From Ciceribacter sp. L1K22 (GTDB lineage: Bacteria; Pseudomonadota; Alphaproteobacteria; Rhizobiales; Rhizobiaceae), in contig NZ_JAGFPK010000001.1 of assembly GCF_017599385.1 (NCBI RefSeq), positions 2,335,930 to 2,399,929 of the forward strand: a stretch of 64,000 bases of DNA, given 5' to 3'. Below are positions 46,161-59,310 of the stretch, in pieces. A program made the position numbers and the translations under genes. The notes beneath the pieces are model-generated. The model was not told where the DNA came from and searched no databases. It saw only the letters and a list, made by a program, of their open reading frames with translations. How positions within the stretch are numbered: the stretch's first letter is position 1; every line of letters starts with the position of its first letter.

Positions 46161-46982
46161 TCACCCCCACAAGCTCCAGAAAAACCGCCCCGACACGACC
46201 AGCAGAAACACCCCGAAGCCGATTTCCAGCTGGCGTTTGCTCATTTTGTGCGCCAGCTGCGCGCCATAGGGGGTGACGAGGAAGGTGATGGGGATGATCA
46301 GCGCCACCGCGATCCAGTTGATGAAACCGGTGGAAAATGGCGGCAGCAGCGGATCGCCCCAGCCGGCGACCACATAGCCGGCGAGCCCCGGCAGCGCGAT
46401 CAGCACGCCCACTCCGGCCGACGTCGCCACCGCCTGGTGGATCGGCCGGCCGTAGAAGGTCATGAAGGTGTTGTTGAGCACGCCCCCGCCGATGCCCATC
46501 AGCCCGGAGAGCAGGCCGATGCCGGTGCCGACGAGAAAGCGCGCCGGCTGGCCCGGAAGGTCGGTGCCGAGCTGCCAGCGCCCGTGCAGGAAGATCATCC
46601 TGATAGCAAGCGCCAGCGCGATGCCGGCGAAGATCGCCCGCAGCGCCTCGCTCGAGGCGTAGGCCGCGATCACGCTGGCGAGGATCGCGCCAAGCGGCAC
46701 GGCGATCACCCAACCCTTCAAGAGATCGTGGTCGACGGCGCCGCGCTGCCGGTGCGCCAGGAACGAGCGGATCGAGGTCGGCACGATGATGGCAAGCGAC
46801 GATCCGACCGCCAGATGCATGCGCACCGCATCGTCGATGCCCACATAGCCGAAGATCTGGTAGAACACCGGCACCAGCACCGCCCCGCCGCCGATGCCGA
46901 ACACGCCGGCGAGCAGCCCCGCCACTGCGCCCGCCGCCATCAGCATCCCGCCAAACATCAGAAGGTCGGAAATGGGGTACAT
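46161..46982 (-). CDS. TSUP (TauE/SafE) family membrane permease
   Basis: A 273-residue inner-membrane protein with about 8 spans. The twin family motifs are GVFGIGGGAVLVPVF (N-terminal half) and LSGLMGIGGGVLNNTFM (C-terminal half), typical of sulfite/organosulfonate exporters. The substrate is unknown. The start at 46982 is preceded by GAGGTGTGAC; the open frame further upstream has no support. Confidence 0.9.
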   Translation of the reverse strand: MYPISDLLMFGGMLMAAGAVAGLLAGVFGIGGGAVLVPVFYQIFGYVGIDDAVRMHLAVGSSLAIIVPTSIRSFLAHRQRGAVDHDLLKGWVIAVPLGAILASVIAAYASSEALRAIFAGIALALAIRMIFLHGRWQLGTDLPGQPARFLVGTGIGLLSGLMGIGGGVLNNTFMTFYGRPIHQAVATSAGVGVLIALPGLAGYVVAGWGDPLLPPFSTGFINWIAVALIIPITFLVTPYGAQLAHKMSKRQLEIGFGVFLLVVSGRFFWSLWG

Positions 46983-47377
46983 GTCACACCTCGTGCGGAC
47001 CTCGCCCGCCAAAGGGTGGCCCGTTGCAGACCGACGCCCGCCAACCGCTCCGGTCATCCGGACCGCCGGCGCCAGCGTCATAAGATGGTGACGTTGATAG
47101 CGGATTATCCGGCCCGGACAAGGAAGGCATGGCCGATCCCGGTACGCTTCCCGCACACCCCTCCTGGACATCGGTCTTGAGGGCTTTGCGAGGGGGTAAG
47201 CCTCAAACGCGCACGGCCGCGGCAACCGACGACCGGACCAACCGATACCCGAGACCGCAAGCGGCCGGCCCTGCCTTCCGGTCCCGTCCTTTCCTCCAGC
47301 CGCGGCCTCCCCGCCCGCCGCGACGCTGGGCTTGGCCGGCGCTCCCCCGCGCGCCGGCTATTTTTTTGCCTTGCGGC
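46983..47377. other. 395-base gap with a plus-strand terminator and hairpins
   Basis: No convincing coding sequence is seen; the plus-strand open frame at 47129-47407 is Pro/Arg-rich with no family features. The gap contains a hairpin (TTGAG...GCTT pairing AAGC...CTCAA, about 47176-47208) and a strong plus-strand terminator at 47335-47367. It may encode an unannotated RNA transcribed rightwards, but no promoter is certain. Confidence 0.35.
47335..47367 (+). terminator. Plus-strand rho-independent terminator without an upstream gene
   Basis: GCCGGCGC (47335-47342) pairs with GCGCCGGC (47351-47358), followed by TATTTTTTT. Both flanking genes are on the minus strand, so it has no obvious protein-coding client. 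Confidence 0.65.
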
Positions 47378-48106
47378 TCAGTCGCCCGTCCGGCCCTGGG
47401 GTTTTGAAACGCCGCCGGTCACCGTCGGGTCCGGCGTAATGTCCGTTGAGGCTTCGCCCAGCGTGTCCTGCGGCATCGCAGGTGCCGCCGCAGGCGGCGC
47501 GACGACATAGACGGGCTGATCCGTTCCGATCCCGTCGACGACCGGCTGCTCGGTCGCCCCTTCGGCGATCACCATGTCCTCCGGCGCGATGGGCGCAGCC
47601 GGCGGCGGTGCCACGGCCGTTTCCTGCAGCGTCGTCCCCGGCGCCGCGCCGATCCCGAGCCCGGCATCCATGCTCACCCCATCGTCAGGAATGGCATACG
47701 CCCCCCCGGCAAGCGTCGCGCCACTTGTCTCCCCAGCCGTCGCGTCATCGGCCACCACAGCGCTGCCCGCCGGTTCGGCCCAGGTATCCGTCATCGCCGC
47801 ACCGGTAGCCGTCTCCGGCGGCACGATCGGCTGCGCCGCTTGGTCGGCCATGGGCGCGTCCGGAAAGTCGTCGGCGGCCATCGCGCCGCTCTCCGTTGCG
47901 TCCCCGGTGTCGGCGCCGGGATCGCCCACCCGGCCAATCAGCTGCCGGCTGCCATCGACACGGCCGACGAGCTGCCGGTCCGGGCTGGTTGCCGATCCGA
48001 TCTCCGCCGGCGGCAGAAAACGCTCCGGCGAACAGCCGGCCAGCGGAACGACCGGCACCAGCAGCGGCAGAATCCGCCGGCAAAGGGAGGAAAACAGCAT
48101 CGACAC
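47378..48106 (-). CDS. Ala/Pro-rich putative lipoprotein
   Basis: A 242-residue protein with a signal peptide and lipobox LAGCSP. The mature part is low-complexity, rich in Ala, Pro, Thr and acidic residues, with a repeated pair RQLVGRVDGSRQLIGRVG near the N-terminus. No domain is recognised. The start is GTG at 48106 or the in-frame ATG six bases further in. It might be a surface-exposed or spacer-type lipoprotein. Confidence 0.6.
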   Translation of the reverse strand: MSMLFSSLCRRILPLLVPVVPLAGCSPERFLPPAEIGSATSPDRQLVGRVDGSRQLIGRVGDPGADTGDATESGAMAADDFPDAPMADQAAQPIVPPETATGAAMTDTWAEPAGSAVVADDATAGETSGATLAGGAYAIPDDGVSMDAGLGIGAAPGTTLQETAVAPPPAAPIAPEDMVIAEGATEQPVVDGIGTDQPVYVVAPPAAAPAMPQDTLGEASTDITPDPTVTGGVSKPQGRTGD

Positions 48107-48309
48107 ACCATCCCGCGACAGCTCACCCGCCGCGCCTTTGCGCCAAGGATGGCCGAGAGACGTTTATCAATCCTTTCGGGCCTTCAGGCTGGCGCCGGCG
48201 CCTCCGTCCACGCCGCATCGGCATGCGCCCCTTCGCCCTATCGCCTCCCGCCCGTGGCCCTGCTAAGAGAGAGCGTATCCCGAGGTACGCCTGGAGGCAG
48301 GAGGTTGAC

Positions 48310-48852
48310 ATGCCAGGAGCCGACATCATCCGTTTGACGCTCGCAGCGACGCTGTTCGTCGCCCCGGCCCTGCCGGTGGCGCTGCCGGTCCTTGGGGCCG
48401 CATCGCCCGCCGCTGCCCAGTCCTCCTGCGACCGCTGGACCTCCGACGTCTGGGAGGTCGAGGGCGGCGAGGCGATGACGGCCTCCGTCTGCGCCAAAGG
48501 CCCCGCCGAGCGCCCGGCGCAGCTCTACCTGCAATGCTGGGAACCCGGCAGTTACGCCCTCACCTTCGATGACGGCGGGACCGGCACCCCGCCCGGCGAC
48601 GATTACGAGTACAAGGGCACCTTCGTCTTTTCCTCGGGCGGCACCCGCGTCGAGAAGGAGCTTGCCTTCATGGCCATGGACGGCGTCATGGTCGCCGATA
48701 TCAAGGCCGACGAGCCGCTCGCCACCCTGCTTGCCGGCGACGGCCCGCTCACCGTCAGCCCGCCCGGCCCGGGCTTCGTGGAGGCCACCTTCCCGCTTTC
48801 CGGCGCGCGGGAGGCGATCGCCGCCGTCGCCGCCGATTGCGCCGCGCAATAA
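48310..48852 (+). CDS. Secreted protein of unknown function
   Basis: A 180-residue protein with an N-terminal signal peptide ending about SPAAAQ, then a mature domain starting SSCDRWTSDVW. Cysteines in CDRW, SVCAKG, LQCWEP and the C-terminal DCAAQ could form two disulfides. GGAGG precedes the ATG at 48310. The fold is unknown. Confidence 0.7.
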   Translation: MPGADIIRLTLAATLFVAPALPVALPVLGAASPAAAQSSCDRWTSDVWEVEGGEAMTASVCAKGPAERPAQLYLQCWEPGSYALTFDDGGTGTPPGDDYEYKGTFVFSSGGTRVEKELAFMAMDGVMVADIKADEPLATLLAGDGPLTVSPPGPGFVEATFPLSGAREAIAAVAADCAAQ

Positions 48853-48930
48853 CCCCCAAAAAGAAAGGGGCCGGCGCCAGGCCGACCCCCATCCGTCGAC
48901 GCCGCTGCCCCCCGGCGCGGCGCCTGATCG

Positions 48931-50742
48931 TCACGCCGCCCGACGGCCGCCCTGCTGGACCTCGGCGCCAAGCCGCAGCCGGCCGAGCAGTTCGCGCAGG
49001 TTGCGCGCTTCCGCGGCCAGCGTCTGCCCGGCCGCGGTGGTTTCCTCCACCATCGCCGCGTTCTGCTGGGTCATCTGGTCCATCTGGTTGACGGAGGTGT
49101 TGATCTCCTGCAGTCCGGTCGACTGTTCGCGCGCGGCCGTAGCGATGGTGTTGACGTGATCGTTGACCCGGTTGACCAGTTCCTCGATCTCGATCAGCGC
49201 CTCGCCGGTCGAGCGCACCAGCTTGACCCCGCCTTCCACTTCCGCGGCGGAATCGTTGATCAGCGTCTTGATCTCCTTCGCCGCATTGGCCGAACGCTGC
49301 GCAAGCTCGCGCACCTCCTGCGCCACCACCGCGAAACCGCGACCCGCCTCGCCCGCACGCGCCGCTTCGACCCCGGCGTTGAGCGCCAGGAGGTTGGTCT
49401 GGAAGGCGATCTCGTCGATCACCGAGATGATCTGGCTGATCCGGTTGGATGCGCCCTCGATCCGGCCCATGGCATCGACCGCGCTGCGCACGATCTCGCC
49501 CGAGCGGTTGGCCGACGCCTTGGTCTCGTTGACCATCTCGCGCGCCTCGTTGGCCCGTTCCGAGGAGGTCCGCACGGTTGCGGTGATCTCGTCGAGAGCG
49601 GCTGCGGTCTCCTCCAGCGCGGCGGCCTGCTGCTCGGTGCGGCGAGACAGGTTGTTGGTCGCCTCGCTGATGCCTTGCGCGTTTTCCGTCACCACATTGC
49701 TGGTCTGGCTGATCGCCCCGAGAACGCTGCTGAGCGCGCCCACCGCCGCGTTGAAGTCGCGGCGAAGCTTCTCGTATTCCTCGCCGAGCGCGCCGATCGA
49801 GACCGTCAGGTCTCCCTGGGCCAGACGCTCCAGCGCCGTGCCCAGTTCGTGGATCGCATGCTCCTGCCGCTCGGCCGAAGTGCGCAGCACCCGTTCGTTC
49901 GACTGCCGCTCGCTGTCGAGCGCCTGCTGCTGCTCGGCCTCGCGGACCCGCAGGTTGAGGCGATCCTTGACCGAGTCGCGCAGCACCAGCAGCGTCTTTG
50001 CCATCTTGCCGATTTCGTCATTGTTGTCGGCATCGACGATCTCTGTGTCGATGCGCTCCTCGGCGATATCCGCCATGGCGGTGCGGATGCGGGCAATGCC
50101 GCCGCCGATGCTGCGCACGACGAGCCAGGCCGCCCCTGCGATCAGCAGGATCGCCACGACGCTGATCGTACCGTATTCGATCGCGTTGCGGCGGAAGGCG
50201 GCCGCCAGGTCGTCGGCATAGACGCCCGTGCCGACGATCCAGCCCCAGGGCTCGAAGCCGATGACGTGAGAGAACTTCTGCACCGGTTCGTCAAAGCCGG
50301 GCTTCGGCCACAGATAGTCGACGAAGCCTTCCTTGCTGGCCTTCACGGTGTTGACGAACTCGACGAACAGGAACTTGCCTTCCGGATCCTTGTTCTGGCT
50401 CAGATCCTTGCCGTTCAGTTCCGGCTTGATCGGATGCATGACCATGGTCGGGGTCATGTCGTTGATCCAGAGATAGCCGTCGGTGCCATAGCGCATCGCG
50501 CCGATCACCTCTTTCGCCCGCTCCTGCGCTTCTTCGCGCGTCAGCGTGCCGTCGACTTCCATCTTGTGGAATTTCTCGAACACCTTGATCGCCGTATGGT
50601 CGATCGAGGCCAGACCCGCACGCCGTTCCTGCGCGAGGGAGTTGTACGTATAAAAGACGCTGAAGAACAGCGTGGTGACCAGAACGGCCAGTGCCAGGGC
50701 AACAAGTAGGTAGAGCCGCATGGCGATGCTGATACGGTGCAT
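48931..50742 (-). CDS. Methyl-accepting chemotaxis protein with Cache sensor
   Basis: A 603-residue chemoreceptor. The first membrane span is about residues 10-30. The periplasmic single Cache domain has [18 protein letters not shown] and GTGVYADDL. The second span is about 190-210, followed by a HAMP region and the MCP signalling domain with the hairpin segment [31 protein letters not shown] (shown by position near 450). It detects small ligands, likely carboxylates or amino compounds, at the inner membrane and signals to CheA. No CheR-binding pentapeptide is seen at the C-terminus. Confidence 0.94.
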   Translation of the reverse strand: MHRISIAMRLYLLVALALAVLVTTLFFSVFYTYNSLAQERRAGLASIDHTAIKVFEKFHKMEVDGTLTREEAQERAKEVIGAMRYGTDGYLWINDMTPTMVMHPIKPELNGKDLSQNKDPEGKFLFVEFVNTVKASKEGFVDYLWPKPGFDEPVQKFSHVIGFEPWGWIVGTGVYADDLAAAFRRNAIEYGTISVVAILLIAGAAWLVVRSIGGGIARIRTAMADIAEERIDTEIVDADNNDEIGKMAKTLLVLRDSVKDRLNLRVREAEQQQALDSERQSNERVLRTSAERQEHAIHELGTALERLAQGDLTVSIGALGEEYEKLRRDFNAAVGALSSVLGAISQTSNVVTENAQGISEATNNLSRRTEQQAAALEETAAALDEITATVRTSSERANEAREMVNETKASANRSGEIVRSAVDAMGRIEGASNRISQIISVIDEIAFQTNLLALNAGVEAARAGEAGRGFAVVAQEVRELAQRSANAAKEIKTLINDSAAEVEGGVKLVRSTGEALIEIEELVNRVNDHVNTIATAAREQSTGLQEINTSVNQMDQMTQQNAAMVEETTAAGQTLAAEARNLRELLGRLRLGAEVQQGGRRAA

Positions 50743-50943
50743 TCGTCATCCTCCGAAATAGCGCAGTACGCGTATTAATATTGCTAAATTACGGTATAGG
50801 AGTATGTGAATGTCATTCCTTTATGAAACACTAAAGCCCCCTTGTTTTCGGAGGAGTTATCTAAAAAAAGCGATGTAATTGACGGAAAGTTGAACGAAAC
50901 TCGCATGTGTACGACCGAGATTCGGCCAAGGAAGGGATCGAGG

Positions 50944-51330
50944 ATGACGGAAAAAGCCATGCCGGGCGGCGAACTGACGCTCAGAACCCTCGCCATGCCG
51001 GGCGACGCCAATGCCGCCGGCGACATCTTTGGCGGCTGGGTCATGGCCCAGATGGACCTCGCCTGCGGCATCCGCGCCGCCGAGCGGGCCCGTGGCCGCG
51101 TGGTCACGGCCGCCGTCGAAAAGATGGCCTTCGACATGCCGGTCAAGATCGGCGACACGCTCTGCGTGTATACAGACATCAGCCGTGTCGGCCGCACCTC
51201 GCTGACGCTCTCGGTCGAGGTCTGGGCCCAGCGCTATCTCACCCACACCATGGAAAAGGTCACCGAGGCCACCTTTGTGATGGTCGCGCTCGACGGTGAA
51301 GGCCGCCCGACCCCGGTACCGCCGGCGTGA
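50944..51330 (+). CDS. Acyl-CoA thioesterase (YciA-like hotdog)
   Basis: A 128-residue hotdog thioesterase. TLAMPGDANAAGDIFGGWVMAQMDLA (about residues 15-40, given by position) contains the YciA-type Asn/Asp and GGW motif. The start at 50944 gives the usual N-terminus; the open frame to 50842 is longer than the family. The substrate is expected to be medium to short acyl-CoAs. Confidence 0.9.
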   Translation: MTEKAMPGGELTLRTLAMPGDANAAGDIFGGWVMAQMDLACGIRAAERARGRVVTAAVEKMAFDMPVKIGDTLCVYTDISRVGRTSLTLSVEVWAQRYLTHTMEKVTEATFVMVALDGEGRPTPVPPA

Positions 51331-51690
51331 GTTGACCCGGCCGGCCTGCCCGGCCACGGCCAATCGACTTGGCACGATCGCGCAACGCTCGCCCATCTCC
51401 CCTAAGACGCTCTCCCGCCGCAATGTGCGAGCAACCGCGGCAGCCGCCGCCGTGACGGTTTCTCCGGTTTTCCAGTGGGATACTGTGGGTAAAGGGCGAG
51501 GATTGACCCTGCACCGCCAAGGATCGGTAAACCATTTCAACGATTTCGCGCCCTGCCGAGTGCCGCTGACCACCCGCGCGAGACCCCATTAACGAACTCT
51601 TATCGAATCCATGGAAGCGTGGCGGTCAAATATGCGTCGGCGTGCCGATCACTTTGATTTTAGTTTTGTTTTCAGCTCGGGATACCATTT
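51331..51690. other. 360-base intergenic gap
   Basis: Between the thioesterase and the GGDEF-EAL genes I see no gene, RNA or strong terminator. The stretch must carry the promoter of the GGDEF-EAL gene; A/T enrichment near 51591-51690 fits this but no boxes are certain. Confidence 0.4.
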
Positions 51691-53688
51691 TTGGACAACC
51701 TAGCCAGCATCGGCCGGACCCGTTTCGCAGCGGCGATCCATGAAGTCCAGACAAAGGTTCTGATGGCCGGCCAGCCGTCCACCCTGGCCTTCAACACCCT
51801 CATCGTCGTCTCCGTCACGCTGCTCACCATCGCCGTGGGCGACGGGTTCTACGCCATACTCGGCTGGGCCGCCGCGGTCCTGACAACCATCGCCTTTCGC
51901 GCGGCGCTGCAGGTCGGGTTGCGCAAGCGCCAGCTGCCGGCCATGGCGCCGCAATTCTGCCTGAGGGCCATCGGCGTCGGCGCCCTCTGCTCGGGTCTCG
52001 CCTGGGCGGCCCTGCCCTTCGTCATCGCTGATTTCGAGGGCACCGGCGCGGATGCCTATGTCTACCTCATCATGATGGGCATTTCCGGCGGCGCCGTCAT
52101 TCGCGGCATCGGCTGCGCCTATCCGAGCCTTGCCTTCGCCGTCCCGGTCCAGCTCGCCATCCTGGTCTCGCTGCTGCGCACCGGCGGCACGGTCGATCTG
52201 GTGCTTGCCGCCAATGTCGTCGCCTTCACGGTCATCCTCGTCCGCAGCAGTATCGACGCCGAGCGCGTCTTTGTCGGCAACGAACTGGGCAAGCTGGAGG
52301 CCACCTCCCTCGCCGGATCGCTGTCGCGTGCCAACCGCGACATCCAGCAGTCGAACAGCCAGCTGGAGGTGGTCGCAAGCCGCGACTCGCTGACCGGCCT
52401 TCCCAACCGCACCCGCTTTGCAGAAACCCTGGCGCACAAAATCGACGTGGAACGGGAACCGGCCTGCCTGTTGCTGCTCGACGTCGACCGCTTCAAGACC
52501 ATCAACGATACGCTCGGCCATGGCGCCGGCGATGCTGTGCTGAAGGAGGTCGCCCGTCGTCTTCTTGCGGCGGCCGGCGAGACGGGTCTGATTGCCCGGC
52601 TCGGCGGCGACGAATTCGCCATTCTGGTGACCGGAGAGGATGCGGTATCGAGGGCGGCGGCGCTTGCCGACCGCATTCTCGATGTCAGCCGCCAGCCGGT
52701 GGCGCTCGCCGGGACGGCGCTCTCCATCGGTCTCAGCATCGGCCTTGCCGGTTTTCCCGACCATGCCGCCTCGGCCGGCGAACTGCTCGCCTGCGCCGAC
52801 ATGGCGCTCTACGCCGCCAAGGAACGCGGCCGCCGACGCGTCCAGGAATTCGAACCGACCATGAAGTCCCGCGCCGACCGCCAGCGGCTGATCGAGCAGG
52901 ATCTGGAATCCGCCATAGACCAGTCGCGCCTCGAAGTCTGGTTCCAGCCGCAGGTGAGGCTCGATACCGGCGAGATCACCGGTTTCGAGGCGCTGCTGCG
53001 GTGGTTCCACCCGCAGTTCGGCGTGATCTCGCCGCCGGAAGTGGTCGAGGCCGCCCAGGCCCTGCATCTCGCCGAACGGCTGACGGAATTCGTCGCCGAC
53101 CGCGCCTGCCGGCTGCTCTCCCGTCTCGCCGGCCTCGGTCTGCCGGCCGCCACCGTCGCGCTCAACGTGTCGCCCAACGAGTTCGCGCTCTATTCCGTCG
53201 CCGACATGCTGGAGCGCGTCACGAACGCCCATGCGATCGATACACGGCTGCTGGAAATCGAGATCACCGAGGAGGCGATCCTCGATGCCGATGGCGCCGG
53301 CGAACAGCTGAAACGCTTGGAAACCGCCGGCTACAAGCTGGCGGTCGACGATTTCGGCATGGGTCACTCCTCGCTTGCCTATCTGGTCAGCCTCAAGGTC
53401 GACCGCCTGAAGATCGACCGCAGCTTCGTCACAGGCGTCTCCGAAACCCGCGCCAACCAGGAACTGATCACCGCCCTCGTCGGCCTCGGCCAGGCGTTGT
53501 CGATCGAGATCGTCGTCGAAGGCGTCGAAAGCCCCGAGGACGCCGCCACCCTCAAGGACCTCGGCTGCCGCATCGCCCAAGGCTACCACTTCGCCCGCCC
53601 CATGCCGGTGGAAGCCCTCGACGCCTGGCTCGACGTCAGACGGGACCGGCCGGGGAAGAGAAAGGCTCGGCATCTGTCGGTGGCGTAG
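51691..53688 (+). CDS. Membrane GGDEF-EAL protein (cyclic di-GMP turnover)
   Basis: A 665-residue protein. Residues 30-185 form five or six membrane spans. The GGDEF domain is about 225-390, with RLGGDEFAI (305-309 core) intact and thus competent for diguanylate cyclase activity. The EAL domain is about 400-650, with EALLRW (433-438) and the later catalytic motifs DDFGMGHSS and KIDRSFV intact, so phosphodiesterase activity is plausible. The start is a TTG at 51691 with no strong ribosome site; an ATG at residue 25 is an alternative. Confidence 0.93.
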   Translation: MDNLASIGRTRFAAAIHEVQTKVLMAGQPSTLAFNTLIVVSVTLLTIAVGDGFYAILGWAAAVLTTIAFRAALQVGLRKRQLPAMAPQFCLRAIGVGALCSGLAWAALPFVIADFEGTGADAYVYLIMMGISGGAVIRGIGCAYPSLAFAVPVQLAILVSLLRTGGTVDLVLAANVVAFTVILVRSSIDAERVFVGNELGKLEATSLAGSLSRANRDIQQSNSQLEVVASRDSLTGLPNRTRFAETLAHKIDVEREPACLLLLDVDRFKTINDTLGHGAGDAVLKEVARRLLAAAGETGLIARLGGDEFAILVTGEDAVSRAAALADRILDVSRQPVALAGTALSIGLSIGLAGFPDHAASAGELLACADMALYAAKERGRRRVQEFEPTMKSRADRQRLIEQDLESAIDQSRLEVWFQPQVRLDTGEITGFEALLRWFHPQFGVISPPEVVEAAQALHLAERLTEFVADRACRLLSRLAGLGLPAATVALNVSPNEFALYSVADMLERVTNAHAIDTRLLEIEITEEAILDADGAGEQLKRLETAGYKLAVDDFGMGHSSLAYLVSLKVDRLKIDRSFVTGVSETRANQELITALVGLGQALSIEIVVEGVESPEDAATLKDLGCRIAQGYHFARPMPVEALDAWLDVRRDRPGKRKARHLSVA

Positions 53689-53789
53689 AGGCTGTCTTCT
53701 ATGGGCAGACTATAAGCTCCAGGACGTAGACTCATGAAAGTCACCAGCTTCGTAAATTGGCCTTAGGACACTTGGCGCTAGGCAGGTGA

Positions 53790-54524
53790 ATGAACCCATA
53801 TGTTTCTCTGAATTGGTTCGAGATTGTCTTCCCGGTGCTTATGGCCGTTTTCGGGGGCGTTCAGTTATGGCGGCGCGGCCCGTTTCGGGACGAACTCCTG
53901 GGCAAAATTGCGCTTTCATTAGTCTTTTTCGCGCTGATAGGGGCGTCCACCGCTAACCTCTTCTATCAGCGCCTTCTGAGCGTGAGAGCTTGGCCAACGG
54001 CGGGGATACATGATCAAGTGGTGGTGACCGCCGTGGGGGATGTCTACGTTAAGGTCAAAGACCCGATCATGGGGCGAGCAGATCGAGTGCAGCGCTACAG
54101 TTGCCGAGGGGAGCTGAAGACCTCCTATCAGCCGGACAACGCAGGTGGGTTGTTCAAGATAGTTGCCGGTCCGGACAACACGCTGAGCATCTATAGCGTC
54201 AGGACGGATTCGATCGACACGTTCGACCGTAACGGCAGGTTCCTGCAACGGCGGGAGGTGGACAGCACAAATATGCCGTTCAATTTCCTCAAGTCTGGTC
54301 CATCCGTAACCAAGGTCAACGGCTGCGAATTCGGCGTCGACCCCGTTTCAGGTCGCCCAGCGGTCCGAGACCGCGCTGGAGTGTGGCCTCTGGAGCGTGG
54401 TGATTGGGCACTCGAATACGTGTTCAATCGTCAGAACATCATTGGCGGTATCTTATTTGCGATTTTGCTACTGCTTATAACTTTTGTCAGAGGCTCAATG
54501 CGGATAGCCGCAGCCAAAGCCTGA
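53790..54524 (+). CDS. Unknown membrane protein, A/T-richer than its flanks
   Basis: A 244-residue protein with two N-terminal membrane spans (about residues 8-26 and 39-58) and one at the C-terminus (about 217-236). The central 150 residues are soluble and strand-rich, with a repeated Ser/Tyr-Ser-Val-like pattern (TLSIYSVRTDSIDTF) that might be a small beta-propeller-type segment. No family was recognised. GGCAGGTGA lies immediately before the ATG. Composition suggests a recent arrival. Confidence 0.6.
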   Translation: MNPYVSLNWFEIVFPVLMAVFGGVQLWRRGPFRDELLGKIALSLVFFALIGASTANLFYQRLLSVRAWPTAGIHDQVVVTAVGDVYVKVKDPIMGRADRVQRYSCRGELKTSYQPDNAGGLFKIVAGPDNTLSIYSVRTDSIDTFDRNGRFLQRREVDSTNMPFNFLKSGPSVTKVNGCEFGVDPVSGRPAVRDRAGVWPLERGDWALEYVFNRQNIIGGILFAILLLLITFVRGSMRIAAAKA

Positions 54525-54804
54525 CGCAGGCGAGTTGCGCTGTATCCAGGAAATTTGCGGCAGCCTTGCCTTAGCGCATAGAAACGGCCCGGAATGCTGG
54601 AGCGTGGCAAAATATGATGCAGACATTCTTCTAGGAGATTTTGGCCAATCAAAATCGGGGGTGACGTCGTCCCAAGGACAGACGACGCGCACGAATGAAA
54701 ATCTCTCAACAAAAATCGACCTGATCGAAAATACATAGATATGATCCGGCGCGAAACCGGAAATTGGATTTTCCTGAAGGATTCAAACACACATAATGTA
54801 GCTA

Positions 54805-55056
54805 ATGGTGCTGATAATTTCCTCTCGAACGGGGCTTAAAGTATCTATGAAATCTAAGGAACGTTGGGCCTATCGGTTGCTTAAACCCATATTTTCGGGC
54901 GTCGGTTCTCACTATCTAAGCGCAGGGATTTGGGTTTTTTTCTTCATGTTAATGTACGGATTATTTCATGTGACATCACTGTATTTCCACGTGATTTCGT
55001 TTGTTGCTTGGGGAGCCTTTTCTATTTTCATAGGCTCAAAGTTCTTTCGTAAATAA
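54805..55056 (+). CDS. Small two-span membrane protein, A/T-rich
   Basis: An 83-residue protein with hydrophobic segments at about residues 38-53 and 58-76 (LSAGIWVFFFMLMYGLF and VISFVAWGAFSIF). The start is uncertain, since an in-frame ATG at residue 15 (MKSKERW) is also plausible. No family is recognised. The 280 bases upstream (54525-54804) hold no supported gene. Confidence 0.5.
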   Translation: MVLIISSRTGLKVSMKSKERWAYRLLKPIFSGVGSHYLSAGIWVFFFMLMYGLFHVTSLYFHVISFVAWGAFSIFIGSKFFRK

Positions 55057-55113
55057 AGGCTTACCTCGCAATCTGGGCTAAACAGACGGGAAACTCCGCA
55101 CTCATTAGCTCCC

Positions 55114-56049
55114 TCACACCTTCGCCGCCAGCCTTGCCGTCTCCACCAGCATCCGCAGATCGAGGATCATCGGCCGGATGTCGCGGTCGAAGTCGAGGGC
55201 GCGGCCGCCGTGGGGCAGTTCGAAGAAGTCCTTCGCCGTTGCCACCAGCAGGAAGCCGTGCTTGTGGTGCAGCACGATCCGGATCGGCCGCTGCGGCCAT
55301 ACTGTCACGAGATAGGCAAGCGCCTTGCCGAGCGCCGGCAGCCGTCCGGAGGCCGCCTCGGCATTGTCGGTCCGGAATTCGTAGAGCACCGCCTCGGGCA
55401 GGCTCTCGTCCGTCACCGCCTCCAGCCCGCCGTCCCCGAAGATCGCCCGCGCCAGGCCCGCCAGCCCGACCGGACGCGGACCGCCGGAGAGGATGCCGGG
55501 AAAGCCCGTCTCCGGCGCGAAGGCGACGATCACGCCGCGAAACACCTCCTTGCGGCCCTTGCCCTTGCCGGTGGTCATGACCGTCTCGCCGATCAGGAAG
55601 CGGAAGCCGCCATCCGTGCCGCCGATCTCGTCGCGGAAGGTCGCCTGGTCGTGCGGCAGGCAGGCCTTCGGAAACCGCTCCAGCACCCGCCTCGACCCTT
55701 CGGCTTTGTAGGAGAGATCGTCGACGAAGCCGAAGATCAGCGGCAGCAGCCGGTCGCGCATCCCCTGCCGGAATCGCCGGAGCGGCCGCTCGGACCAGAA
55801 AACGGCGCCGTAGGCGAGGCCCGCGATCGCCAGGCCGGCGAGGCCGGCGATGAACCGTCCGCCGATGGCGCCGACAACGAGCAGCAGCGCGACGACCGCC
55901 ACGGCGAAACCCATCAGCGCGGCGCCGCGCCGCATCCACGCCTCTCGTTCCACGGGCGCTCGCTCGGCATTGTAGGCGTCGATCTCCGCCCTGATCCGCG
56001 CCAGTGTCTCCGGCGCCGGCGCCAGCGCTTCATGCCGTTGATCCGCCAT
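55114..56049 (-). CDS. DUF3137 domain membrane protein
   Basis: A 311-residue protein with two adjacent membrane spans (about residues 46-66 and 70-92) and a soluble C-terminal domain typical of DUF3137, with the [17 protein letters not shown] and [19 protein letters not shown] segments. Function unknown. The start at 56049 (MADQRHEA) is chosen over an upstream start at 56145, which has no support. It is divergent from uvrB. Confidence 0.82.
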   Translation of the reverse strand: MADQRHEALAPAPETLARIRAEIDAYNAERAPVEREAWMRRGAALMGFAVAVVALLLVVGAIGGRFIAGLAGLAIAGLAYGAVFWSERPLRRFRQGMRDRLLPLIFGFVDDLSYKAEGSRRVLERFPKACLPHDQATFRDEIGGTDGGFRFLIGETVMTTGKGKGRKEVFRGVIVAFAPETGFPGILSGGPRPVGLAGLARAIFGDGGLEAVTDESLPEAVLYEFRTDNAEAASGRLPALGKALAYLVTVWPQRPIRIVLHHKHGFLLVATAKDFFELPHGGRALDFDRDIRPMILDLRMLVETARLAAKV

Positions 56050-56239
56050 GATGTGTTCCTCGACCCGACGAAAGAATACCACCGTCCGGCCCCGCCGCGA
56101 AGCCGCCATGACGCAGCCGGAACCATCGCTCCCGAACCCTGACATATCCTGTCAGCATCCTCGCTTTCGTTTTACTTTTGTTCCGATTTTCCCCGCCCGG
56201 CCCCTTCCCTTTGCCGCGGCTGTTCTCCATATTCCGCCC

Positions 56240-59308
<3,069 letters not shown>

Positions 59309-59310
59309 GG

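Noticed and set aside
47129..47407. Plus-strand open frame of 92 residues
   Set aside because: Pro/Arg-rich composition with no domain, crosses a terminator hairpin and overlaps the end of the lipoprotein gene.
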